DNA from: an uncultured Clostridium sp.
GTDB taxonomy: Bacteria > Bacillota > Clostridia > Peptostreptococcales > Peptostreptococcaceae
NCBI GenBank assembly: GCA_900557165.1
Contig: USRS01000020.1
Coordinates: 1-29,333 of the forward strand
Direction: 5' to 3'
DNA: 29,333 nt
The translations under genes and the position numbers were made by a program. The notes below the pieces were generated by a model. The model was not told the DNA's origin and did not search any database. It was given only the letters and a program-made list of their open reading frames with translations. Positions 8,804 to 15,763 of the stretch are shown in pieces (within the stretch, counting starts at the first letter, position 1; every line of letters begins with the position of its first letter).

Positions 8804-9463
8804 GTGAACAAGAAGAAAATATTTGTATTTGCAATAATATTATTAATTTGTCCTACTATTTTATTAGTAAAGGATAAATTAAATTCTAAAGATGATATTT
8901 ATGTTTTGACAGAAGAATCCACAGTAAGTGATGAAAATAAAAATAATGATAAAAAAGAAAAGATAGAAGATGAAAAAGAAAATATTAGCAATAAAGAAAT
9001 AACAGTTTATGTTAGTGGTGAAGTTAATAAATCAGGAGTAGTAACTTTAAAAGAAGGGGATAGACTTGCTGTAGCAGTTGAAAAACTAGGTGGAACAACG
9101 AAAAAAGCAGATTTAAATAATATAAATTTAGCCATAAGAGTTAAAGATGAAGAGCATTATATAATTCCTAAAATAGGAGAGGCAAAACAAGAAGATCTGA
9201 AGGATGTAAATAATACGAAGGATATAGAAAATGCTGAAATAAAAAATGAAAATACTGCAAAAGATTCATCAAAGATAAATATAAATACAGCAACATTAGA
9301 AGAACTAGATAAACTTCCAGGTGTGGGAGAGGCTACAGCTAATAAGATAATAAGTCATAGAGAAGAAAATGGTCAATTTAAAACCATTGAAGATATAAAG
9401 AATGTTAATGGAATTGGTGATAAAAAATTTGAAAAGATGAAAGAATTAATTTGTGTAAACTAA
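8804..9463 (+). CDS. comEA: ComEA-family helix-hairpin-helix DNA-binding protein
   Basis: The 219-residue protein has an N-terminal membrane anchor (about 5-22), a low-complexity Lys/Glu/Asn linker, an SLBB domain (about 66-122, EITVYVSGEVNKSGVVTLKEG) and a C-terminal double helix-hairpin-helix (about 155-217, with ININTATLEELDKLPGVGEA and IKNVNGIGDKKFEKMKEL). This is the domain order of ComEA, the surface receptor that binds incoming DNA and feeds it to ComEC. It starts at GTG 8804 with AAGGAGGT at 8786-8793. In Bacillus comEA and comEC share an operon; here ComEC is about 9.5 kb away. The gene is alone between a divergent and a convergent neighbour. Confidence 0.88.
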   Translation: MNKKKIFVFAIILLICPTILLVKDKLNSKDDIYVLTEESTVSDENKNNDKKEKIEDEKENISNKEITVYVSGEVNKSGVVTLKEGDRLAVAVEKLGGTTKKADLNNINLAIRVKDEEHYIIPKIGEAKQEDLKDVNNTKDIENAEIKNENTAKDSSKININTATLEELDKLPGVGEATANKIISHREENGQFKTIEDIKNVNGIGDKKFEKMKELICVN

Positions 9464-9466
9464 AAT

Positions 9467-9509
9467 AAAAAACTTTGCTACATATCTAAAGTATAAAGCA
9501 AAGTTTTTT
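9467..9509. terminator. Shared terminator between comEA and apbE
   Basis: AAAAAACTTTGCT (9467-9479) pairs with AGCAAAGTTTTTT (9497-9509), with A and T runs placed to end transcription from both sides. The 17-base loop is long. Confidence 0.75.
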
Positions 9510-9525
9510 ATTTTAAATGAAATTA

Positions 9526-10578
9526 TTACTGATTTATTATAGTAAAGCTATTATCTGTTAAATTGAGTTTATCTTTTAAATTAGAACTTAAATATATTTT
9601 TTTATCTTTTGTAACAAAAATAGCATCCACATTGTCCAAGTTTTCTATTAATTTTAATCCTTTTTCAATTCCTAGTCCAAAAGTTGTAGTTGATAGAGCA
9701 TCACATATTATAGATTTATCAGAAATTATTGTTACACTGCTCAGGTTATTTTCAAAAGGATAACCAGTGTGAGGATTAAGCATATGATGATAAATTTTAT
9801 TATTTTTTTCTAAATATCTTTCATAAATTCCTGAAGTAACGACTGATTTATCAGAAACTTTAATATTTCCTATGGAATTACCACGGGGCTTGGTAGGATC
9901 TTGTATACCTATAGAAAAAGGTTGATTTTTTTCTTTATTTCCAAGGATGCAAATGTTTCCACCTAAATTAATTAAAGCATTTTCTAAATTTTCATCTTCT
10001 TTTAAGTACTTATAAATTTTGTCAGCGGCATATCCTTTAGCAATACCGCCTAAATCAATTTTCATATTTTTTTTTGCTAGTTTTATGGATTTATTATCAT
10101 CATTGAAAAGTATATTTTTATAATTAACTAATGACAATTTGTCGATTATTTCATCTTTTATAGGAACTTTGGCATTATCTGTTCCTATTGCCCATAAATC
10201 AATAATAGGACCTATAGTAATATCAAAAGTATCATTTGACATTTTAGAAAAATTTATAGACTCCTTGATGACATAATAAGTATCATCAGATACTTGAACA
10301 TAATCTATACCAGCATTTTCATTTATTTTAGAAATTTCACTAGTAGAAATTTGACAACTCATTTTATTATCTATATCAGTTAAAATTGATTCGCAATTTT
10401 TTAGAATTCTATCACCTTCATTTTTATTTATGTTATATAAAGTTATTTCATTTATAGTTCCTAAATTATAATATGTACTAGAATATTTATCTTCTTTTTT
10501 GTTAGCCATTATTATAAAAAAAGATGAACATATGATAACTATGGTGATTATTATTAATGATAGTTTTTTCTTATTCAT
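9526..10578 (-). CDS. apbE: FAD:protein FMN transferase (ApbE)
   Basis: ApbE attaches FMN covalently to threonines of flavoproteins such as the RnfG/RnfD or NqrB/C subunits outside the membrane. The 350-residue protein has an N-terminal hydrophobic segment (about 6-24) that acts as anchor or signal; a lipobox is not convincing. Conserved motifs are DLGGIAKGYAADK (175-187), NLGGNICILG (204-213), TSGIYERY (248-255), MLNPHTGYP (266-274) and CDALSTTTFGLG (292-303), the last holding the Asp and Thr that bind magnesium. The ribosome site GGAGGA is at 10585-10590. The gene faces away from a NusG-II-domain protein, a frequent neighbour of apbE in Firmicutes. The flavoprotein target is not encoded in this window. 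Confidence 0.93.
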   Translation of the reverse strand: MNKKKLSLIIITIVIICSSFFIIMANKKEDKYSSTYYNLGTINEITLYNINKNEGDRILKNCESILTDIDNKMSCQISTSEISKINENAGIDYVQVSDDTYYVIKESINFSKMSNDTFDITIGPIIDLWAIGTDNAKVPIKDEIIDKLSLVNYKNILFNDDNKSIKLAKKNMKIDLGGIAKGYAADKIYKYLKEDENLENALINLGGNICILGNKEKNQPFSIGIQDPTKPRGNSIGNIKVSDKSVVTSGIYERYLEKNNKIYHHMLNPHTGYPFENNLSSVTIISDKSIICDALSTTTFGLGIEKGLKLIENLDNVDAIFVTKDKKIYLSSNLKDKLNLTDNSFTIINQ

Positions 10579-10592
10579 AATGATTCCTCCAG

Positions 10593-10639
10593 ATATTTAT
10601 GTTATATTTAATTTAATATGTAAATTATAACATAAATAT
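10593..10639. repeat. 14-base inverted repeat in the apbE / NusG-II divergent region
   Basis: ATATTTATGTTATA at 10593-10606 is repeated as its exact reverse complement at 10626-10639, with 19 bases between. It fills most of the 95-base region between two divergent start codons, so it could be a regulator site or mirrored promoter elements. It is AT-only apart from one G or C per arm, so chance is possible. Confidence 0.5.
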
Positions 10640-10673
10640 TTATAAATAATATTTATCTTTAGGAGGTTGAGAC

Positions 10674-11048
10674 TTGAAAAAGAAAGACTTTATATTAATA
10701 TTTATTATTTTATTAATAGTTGTAGTATCTTTTGGTATTAATCATTTTACAAATGCTAAAAGTGGAAAACAAATAGAAATCTATGTTGATAATGAGTTAT
10801 ATAAAACTTACGATATTGATGATGAAGATGAAATTAAAATAGAAAGTGAAGAAGGGTATAATGTGGTTAAAATTCATAATCATGGTGCTCAAATCACAGA
10901 AGCATCTTGTCCAGATAAAGTTTGTATTCATGAAGGTTTTATTACAAAGCCTAGTGAAAGTATAGTTTGTCTGCCAAATAAGGTACATATTAAAATTATT
11001 ACGGATGATACTAATAATTATGGTGAAGAAGATATAATATCTAAATAG
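10674..11048 (+). CDS. NusG domain II-containing membrane-anchored protein
   Basis: This 124-residue protein has one N-terminal membrane helix (about 6-22) and an extracytoplasmic NusG_II-type beta domain (about 32-112). The family's conserved pattern is clear: HNHGAQITEASCPDKVCIHEGF (68-89, here with Cys79 and Cys84) and SIVCLPNKVHI (96-106, Cys99). Despite the name it has no NusG transcription-factor domain; the fold is shared only with domain II. Its function is unknown, but it is often found beside apbE and Rnf-type genes, which suggests a role with extracytoplasmic flavoproteins or redox. It starts at TTG 10674 with a strong AGGAGG at 10661-10666. ung follows after nine bases, so the two are one operon. 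Confidence 0.82.
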   Translation: MKKKDFILIFIILLIVVVSFGINHFTNAKSGKQIEIYVDNELYKTYDIDDEDEIKIESEEGYNVVKIHNHGAQITEASCPDKVCIHEGFITKPSESIVCLPNKVHIKIITDDTNNYGEEDIISK

Positions 11049-11057
11049 GAGGCAAAA

Positions 11058-11732
11058 ATGGTTAACTTAGGTAATGACTGGGATGAATTATTAAAAGATG
11101 AATTTAAAAAGGAATACTATATAAATTTAAGAGAATTTTTAAAAGAAGAATATAGCACTAGAGTAATATATCCAAATATGTATAATATATTTGATGCTCT
11201 TAAGCATACTTCATATAAAGATACAAAGGTGCTTATTTTGGGACAAGATCCATATCATGGAGAAAATCAAGCCCATGGGTTGGCTTTTTCTGTACAACCA
11301 GGAGTAAAAACTCCTCCATCTTTATTAAATATGTATAAAGAATTGAAAGATGATTTAGGGTGCTTTATACCTAACAATGGATATTTAATTCCTTGGGCAG
11401 ATCAAGGAGTTTTATTATTAAATACAGCACTAACGGTTAGAGCTGGAGAGGCTAACTCTCATCAAAATAAAGGTTGGGAGATATTCACAGATGAAATTAT
11501 AAAAAAATTAAATGAGAGAGAAGACCCTGTTATATTTGTTTTATGGGGGGGCAATGCAAGAAAGAAAAAATCTCTTATTAATAACAAAAAACATTATATT
11601 TTAGAAGCGGCACATCCAAGTCCATTATCTGCTTATAGAGGATTTTTTGGTTGTAAACATTTTTCTAAAATAAATGATATATTAATTAAGTTAGGTAAGA
11701 CGCCTATTGATTGGCAAATACCAAACATATAA
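11058..11732 (+). CDS. ung: Uracil-DNA glycosylase, family 1
   Basis: The 224-residue enzyme removes uracil from DNA as the first step of base-excision repair. Family 1 motifs are complete: the water-activating loop GQDPYHG (62-68, catalytic Asp64), [16 protein letters not shown] (120-135) with the uracil-contacting Asn, and the DNA-minor-groove loop [11 protein letters not shown] (186-196, catalytic His186). Length is normal for bacterial Ung. The ATG at 11058 follows TAGGAGGC and lies nine bases after the NusG-II gene, so it probably depends on that gene's promoter. A terminator follows. Confidence 0.96.
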   Translation: MVNLGNDWDELLKDEFKKEYYINLREFLKEEYSTRVIYPNMYNIFDALKHTSYKDTKVLILGQDPYHGENQAHGLAFSVQPGVKTPPSLLNMYKELKDDLGCFIPNNGYLIPWADQGVLLLNTALTVRAGEANSHQNKGWEIFTDEIIKKLNEREDPVIFVLWGGNARKKKSLINNKKHYILEAAHPSPLSAYRGFFGCKHFSKINDILIKLGKTPIDWQIPNI

Positions 11733-11768
11733 AATTATAAATCAAATTATATAAAATTGGAATAAAAT

Positions 11769-11784
11769 GTAACAAATTTGTTAC
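11769..11784. repeat. 16-base perfect palindrome after ung
   Basis: GTAACAAATTTGTTAC at 11769-11784 is a perfect palindrome. The half-site GTAACAAA recurs at 11890-11897, next to the expected transcription start of the following gene. It has no T run and is not a terminator. Confidence 0.5.
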
Positions 11785-11800
11785 TTGTTAAAGTTTAAGT

Positions 11801-11845
11801 AAAAGTGCTTAAATAGTTGAAATAGCTATTTAAGCACTTTTTGTG
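11801..11845 (+). terminator. Terminator after ung
   Basis: AAAGTGCTTAAATAG (11802-11816) pairs perfectly with CTATTTAAGCACTTT (11826-11840), followed by a short T run and further T-rich sequence. Confidence 0.85.
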
Positions 11846-11857
11846 TTTTTTGTCAAG

Positions 11858-11886
11858 TTGACGAGATAAGAAATATAGTTTACAAT
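11858..11886 (+). promoter_or_regulatory. Sigma-A type promoter for the 3D-domain gene
   Basis: TTGACG (11858-11863) and TACAAT (11881-11886) are separated by exactly 17 bases. Transcription would begin near 11893, about 55 bases before the TTG start codon and on top of the GTAACAAA half-site at 11890-11897. Confidence 0.7.
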
Positions 11887-11948
11887 TTAGTAACAAAATA
11901 ACTTTTGACGAATAATTTAAAGTTAAATAAAACGTAGGAGGAGATAGT

Positions 11949-12776
11949 TTGAGTTATCTAAATAGGAAAATAAAATCTATTATGTTATCGGGACTATTAT
12001 CTTTGGGGATTGTAACAGCAAATTATATTGCCTTTAATAAAGAAGTTGTTTTAATAGTGAACGGTCAAGAAATAGAAGTAAATTCATTTCAATCAGATGT
12101 TCAAGGTGTTTTAGATGAAAATAATATAGATTATAATTCAAATGATATAATTAGTGAGGATTTAGATGCCTCTCTAGAAGATGGAATGAAAATAGAAGTT
12201 AATCAAGTTACTAAAGAAACTATTATAGAGACAGAGGATATACCTTATGACACTGTTGTGAAAAAAGATAGTACTTTATTAAAAGGTGAAAAAGAAGTAG
12301 TTCAAAAAGGTAAAAAAGGAAGTAAAGAATTTACTTATGAAGCTGAATATAAAGAGGGAAAATTAGTAAGTAAAAAACTAATAGAAGAAAAAATAATAAA
12401 AGAACCTAAGAATAAAATTATAAAAAAAGGAACCGAGGTAAAAAAACAAAAATCACAAAAAGAAACTAAAACTGTTAGCAAAAAATCTAGTAATGCTAAA
12501 AGTAATCTAGGGAAAAAAATAACAGTATCAGCTACAGCTTATAGTGGTGATGGTATAACATCTAGAGGAACTGTTCCTAAATGGGGAACTATAGCAGTTG
12601 ATCCAAGTGTAATACCTTATGGAAGTAAAATATATATACCTCAGTTTGATCAGTATTTTATAGCTGAAGACTGTGGTGGAGGAATTAAAGGTAATAAAAT
12701 AGATATATTTATGAATAGTGAATCTCAGTGTAATAATTGGGGTAAAAGAACTATAGATATATATATTGTTGAATAA
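11949..12776 (+). CDS. G5 and 3D domain cell-wall protein (YabE-like, probable murein-active enzyme)
   Basis: The 275-residue protein has an N-terminal anchor or signal (about 9-28), a ubiquitin-like YabE/DUF348 segment (about 32-85, VVLIVNGQEIEVNSF), a G5-like domain (about 88-160), a Lys/Ser-rich linker (160-187) and a C-terminal 3D domain (about 190-275). The 3D domain shows its three aspartates: Asp218 in IAVDPSVIPYGSKIYI, Asp241 in AEDCGGGIKG and Asp252 in IDIFM. The domain is related in fold to MltA-type lytic transglycosylases, and YabE-like proteins resemble resuscitation-promoting factors, so peptidoglycan cleavage during growth or outgrowth is likely but inferred. It starts at TTG 11949 behind AGGAGG (11936-11941). 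It has its own promoter and terminator. Confidence 0.85.
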   Translation: MSYLNRKIKSIMLSGLLSLGIVTANYIAFNKEVVLIVNGQEIEVNSFQSDVQGVLDENNIDYNSNDIISEDLDASLEDGMKIEVNQVTKETIIETEDIPYDTVVKKDSTLLKGEKEVVQKGKKGSKEFTYEAEYKEGKLVSKKLIEEKIIKEPKNKIIKKGTEVKKQKSQKETKTVSKKSSNAKSNLGKKITVSATAYSGDGITSRGTVPKWGTIAVDPSVIPYGSKIYIPQFDQYFIAEDCGGGIKGNKIDIFMNSESQCNNWGKRTIDIYIVE

Positions 12777-12782
12777 AATAAA

Positions 12783-12817
12783 GGCCTTAAGACTAAAAAC
12801 TCTTAAGGCTTTTATTT
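12783..12817 (+). terminator. Terminator after the 3D-domain gene
   Basis: GCCTTAAGA (12784-12792) pairs with TCTTAAGGC (12801-12809), flanked by A and T runs. Confidence 0.85.
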
Positions 12818-12938
12818 TTATAATTTATACTTTATCATGTTTAAATATATTTATTTGTAAAATAATTATAAAAAGTATTTAAAAAAAGTATAAGATAATT
12901 TATAATTATATTTATTTAAAATTCAAGGAGAACAAAAT

Positions 12939-13640
12939 ATGAAAGATTTTACAATGAGAACAAGTTTTATTGTTGGAGATGAAGGCATAGATAAATTAGA
13001 AAAATCAAATGTTATAGTATTTGGAGTAGGTGGAGTAGGAAGTTTTGCTACAGAAGCCTTAGTTCGTGCAGGTATAGGCAATATAACAATAGTAGATTTT
13101 GATGATGTAGATGTAACAAATATAAATAGACAGTTACCAGCTCTTCATTCAACAGTAGGTAAGTTAAAAGTTGAAGTTATGAAAGAAAGATTATTAGATA
13201 TAAATCCAGATTTAAATATAAAAGCAATAGCTAAAAAATACAATAAAGAAACTACAGATGAAATATTAGTAGAAGATTACGATTATGTAATAGATGCCAT
13301 AGATATGGTAACTTCAAAGATTTTATTAGTTGAAGAATGTAATAAAAAAGGTCTAAAATTAATATCTTCTATGGGAATGGGGAATAAATTAGACCCAACT
13401 AAAATAGTAGTTACAGATATACATAAAACTCATACTTGTCCACTGGCAAAAGTTATGAGAAAAGAATTAAAAGATAGAAGAATAAAAAAACTTAAAGTAG
13501 TTTATTCAGAAGAACAACCACAAGAATTAAAGAAAAAAGTAATGAATGGAAGAAAAGTTACTCCAGGAAGTGTTTCTTTTGTACCTTCTGTAGGAGGTCT
13601 TACTATAGCTTCTGTGGTAGTTAATGACTTATTAAAATAA
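12939..13640 (+). CDS. tcdA: tRNA threonylcarbamoyladenosine dehydratase (TcdA)
   Basis: This E1-like ATP-dependent enzyme cyclises t6A at position 37 of ANN-decoding tRNAs to ct6A. The 233-residue protein has the adenylation fold: a nucleotide-binding GVGGVGS (29-35), VDFDDVDVTNINRQ (52-65), where the arginine contacts ATP, and a YVIDAIDMVTSK segment (116-127). The sequence ISSMGMGNKLDPT (142-154) and the block near THTCPLAKVMRKELK separate TcdA from MoeB and ThiF. Length is slightly below E. coli TcdA (about 268), as in many Clostridia. The ribosome site is AAGGAG just before the ATG. It is monocistronic between two terminators. Confidence 0.9.
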   Translation: MKDFTMRTSFIVGDEGIDKLEKSNVIVFGVGGVGSFATEALVRAGIGNITIVDFDDVDVTNINRQLPALHSTVGKLKVEVMKERLLDINPDLNIKAIAKKYNKETTDEILVEDYDYVIDAIDMVTSKILLVEECNKKGLKLISSMGMGNKLDPTKIVVTDIHKTHTCPLAKVMRKELKDRRIKKLKVVYSEEQPQELKKKVMNGRKVTPGSVSFVPSVGGLTIASVVVNDLLK

Positions 13641-13644
13641 AGAC

Positions 13645-13676
13645 AAAAAAGCTCTATTGTAGTATAGAGCTTTTAT
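13645..13676. terminator. Shared terminator between tcdA and the convergent MBL lipoprotein gene
   Basis: AAAAGCTCTAT (13647-13657) pairs perfectly with ATAGAGCTTTT (13664-13674), with A and T runs suited to both strands. Confidence 0.82.
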
Positions 13677-13712
13677 ATTGTAAGAAAGTTTAGTATATAT
13701 GGTTATATTAAA

Positions 13713-14549
13713 TTATTTATATTTTTTAGTCGTGAAAATTTTATAACCGTCACTATAAAAAACTAAATCTCCATTTAAATCAGTTCTAAAAGTTTTAACA
13801 TTGTACTTTTTCAATGTATCAAGGGTAGATTTGTGAGGGTGACCATAATTATTTTTGTAACCACAAGAAATAGCTGCTATTTTAGGTGAAACCTCTTTTA
13901 CAAAAGTATCGCTAGAGGAAGTATAGCTACCATGGTGAGCAACCTTTAAAAAATCTACATCACTTAAATCGTAAGAATTAATTATTTCTGACTCATTTTC
14001 TTTTTCACAATCGCCAGTAAAAAGAAAATCCATTTCTTTATAAGATAAATTAAAAACAATTGAATTAGCATTATTATCATTATTTTGAATATAAGAAGGA
14101 CTAAGGACGCTTATATGTATATCTTTATCTAAATTTATAGAGTCATCTTTGGAAAGATGATTGATTTTTAAATTCTTATTTTTACAAGCTGTTAATAGAT
14201 TATTGTAGGGTATAGAGTCGTCTTTTTGATTTGGTGTATAAATTTTATCTACAGTATAATTTTCAACAATATAATCCAATGTGCCAATATGGTCTTTATC
14301 TAAATGAGTGGCAATAATCATATTAATTTCTTTTATATTTTTTGACTTTAAATAAGAGTTGATTATTTTATTATTATCTTCATCACCACCATCTATTAAT
14401 ATATTTTTATTATTAGGTGTTTTAATTAAAATACTATCACCTTGACCAACATCTATTATATGTACAGATAAAAATTTATCGTATTTTTCACAAGAGCAAA
14501 GGCTTAAAGAAAGTATAATAATTGCTATAATTATTTTTATTTTTTTCAA
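13713..14549 (-). CDS. Secreted metallo-beta-lactamase-fold hydrolase, ComEC C-terminal-domain-like lipoprotein
   Basis: The 278-residue product has a signal peptide ending in LCSC (residues 17-20), a plausible lipobox with Cys20 as the lipid-bearing residue. The rest is a metallo-beta-lactamase domain of the ComEC/Rec2 type: IIDVGQGDSILI (31-42), the metal-binding THLDKDHIG (81-89: His82, Asp84, Asp86, His87), FTGDCE (177-182, Asp180) and LKVAHHGSYTSSS (201-213, His205-His206). In full-length ComEC this domain is fused to the channel and may degrade the non-transported strand. Here it is separate, and the ComEC channel (18371-19636) lacks it. A role in DNA uptake is therefore attractive but unproven; many such secreted stand-alone hydrolases exist with unknown substrates. 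It starts at TTG 14547-14549, with AGGAGGA at 14557-14563. Confidence 0.85.
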   Translation of the reverse strand: MKKIKIIIAIIILSLSLCSCEKYDKFLSVHIIDVGQGDSILIKTPNNKNILIDGGDEDNNKIINSYLKSKNIKEINMIIATHLDKDHIGTLDYIVENYTVDKIYTPNQKDDSIPYNNLLTACKNKNLKINHLSKDDSINLDKDIHISVLSPSYIQNNDNNANSIVFNLSYKEMDFLFTGDCEKENESEIINSYDLSDVDFLKVAHHGSYTSSSDTFVKEVSPKIAAISCGYKNNYGHPHKSTLDTLKKYNVKTFRTDLNGDLVFYSDGYKIFTTKKYK

Positions 14550-14619
14550 AAATTAATCCTCCTATAAATAAAGTTCATATTTTATTCATAATTATTGAGT
14601 AATTTATAGATTAATATAC

Positions 14620-14654
14620 AAATAAGAAAAAAATGAACTAAATAAGAAAAAAAT
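14620..14654. repeat. Pair of 15-base direct repeats spaced 20 bases apart
   Basis: AAATAAGAAAAAAAT occurs at 14620-14634 and again at 14640-14654. The 20-base period is close to two helical turns, and the second copy abuts the -35 element of the promoter candidate at 14656. Confidence 0.5.
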
Positions 14655-14655
14655 T

Positions 14656-14684
14656 TTGTCTCATTTAAACAAAAGTGCTATTAT
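14656..14684 (+). promoter_or_regulatory. Candidate sigma-A promoter for the DUF2156 / Eis-like pair
   Basis: TTGTCT (14656-14661) and TATTAT (14679-14684) are 17 bases apart. The start codon at 14853 lies about 160 bases further on, giving a long leader; a closer promoter could exist. Confidence 0.45.
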
Positions 14685-14852
14685 ATACAATGAATAAAAA
14701 AATACTTATTTGATTTCAAATAAAATGTTTATATATATTTTGTTAGGGTATCATATATATTAATTTTAAATTTAGAACGAAAATACTTAATATAAAGACA
14801 CAATAAGAGTACTATTAACATAAAATTATAAGCAATGAAATAGGAGGAAATT

Positions 14853-15758
14853 ATGATATTTAGAGATATAGATATGGAATCTAGAGAACTTCTTAATCCA
14901 TATTTTGATTTAGTAGATTATGAGGCGTGCGAGTATTGTTTTAATACATTATACATGTGGCAACATCTATATAAAACGGGATATTATATAGGAGATGGTT
15001 TTGCAGTAATAGTTGCAGAATACGAAGGCAATACATTTTCCATATTACCACTAGCTAAAAAAGAAGATATGCCAAGAGTAATAAAATTTGTAATAGATTA
15101 TTTTGAAAAAGAGCAAAAGAAAATTTACTTTAGAGGTATAACAAAAGAAGTTGTAGATTACTTAAAAGAAAATTATCCAGATAAATTTGATTATACAGAA
15201 GAAAGAGATTTATTCGATTATGTTTATGACGGGGATAGCATGAGAGAATTAAAAGGTAGAAAAAATGTTAAAAAAAGAAATCATATAAATTACTTCTTAA
15301 AAGAATATGAAGGTAGATTTGAATATAGATTATTAGACGAAAATGATTTTGATGCTTGTTTAAAATTAGTGGAAGAGTGGACAAGCAATAAAGAAGAAAA
15401 TGGACAAGTAGATGAAGAAATGGAAGAAGAGTTAATAGGAATAAAAAAACTTTTCAATAGTTTCCCAGTTATAAAGGATAAGCTTAAAATAGCTGGTATA
15501 TTTATAGATGGAAAATTAGAAGCTTTTACAATGGGAGAATATTTAAATCCTAATATGGCTTTAATTCATATAGAAAAAGCCAATCCAAGTATAAGAGGAT
15601 TATATCCTTATATAAATCAACAATTTTTAGTTAATGAATTTAGCGATGTAGAGTTTGTAAATAGAGAAGAAGATTTAGGTATAGAAGGACTTAGAAAAGC
15701 TAAACTTTCTTACCATCCAGTGAAGTTTGTAGAAAAATATACTGTTAGAGAGGTATAA
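14853..15758 (+). CDS. DUF2156 (phosphatidylglycerol lysyltransferase C-terminal-like) domain protein
   Basis: The 301-residue soluble protein matches the DUF2156 family, which has a tandem GNAT fold like the catalytic domain of MprF. Typical landmarks are YCFNTLYMWQH (28-38), the central KGRKNVKKRNHINYF segment (134-148), the VEEWTSNKEENG region, and the C-terminal NREEDLGIEGLRKAKLSYHP block (270-289). No membrane flippase domain is present, so it is not a full MprF. Family members probably move an aminoacyl or acyl group; the substrate here is unknown. It starts at ATG 14853 after AGGAGG. The next gene begins five bases after its stop, so the two acyltransferase-like proteins form an operon. 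Confidence 0.82.
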   Translation: MIFRDIDMESRELLNPYFDLVDYEACEYCFNTLYMWQHLYKTGYYIGDGFAVIVAEYEGNTFSILPLAKKEDMPRVIKFVIDYFEKEQKKIYFRGITKEVVDYLKENYPDKFDYTEERDLFDYVYDGDSMRELKGRKNVKKRNHINYFLKEYEGRFEYRLLDENDFDACLKLVEEWTSNKEENGQVDEEMEEELIGIKKLFNSFPVIKDKLKIAGIFIDGKLEAFTMGEYLNPNMALIHIEKANPSIRGLYPYINQQFLVNEFSDVEFVNREEDLGIEGLRKAKLSYHPVKFVEKYTVREV

Positions 15759-15763
15759 TATTT

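Larger units (their letters stand above)
14550..14852. other. 303-base AT-rich intergenic region between divergent genes
   Basis: Apart from the promoter candidate at 14656-14684, the repeat at 14620-14654 and the ribosome sites for the flanking genes, I see no open frame, RNA or riboswitch-like fold. It probably holds promoters for both divergent genes. Confidence 0.6.

Noticed and set aside
10674..11048. Transcription factor NusG
   Set aside because: It lacks the NusG N-terminal and KOW domains and is membrane-anchored; only the domain-II fold is shared.
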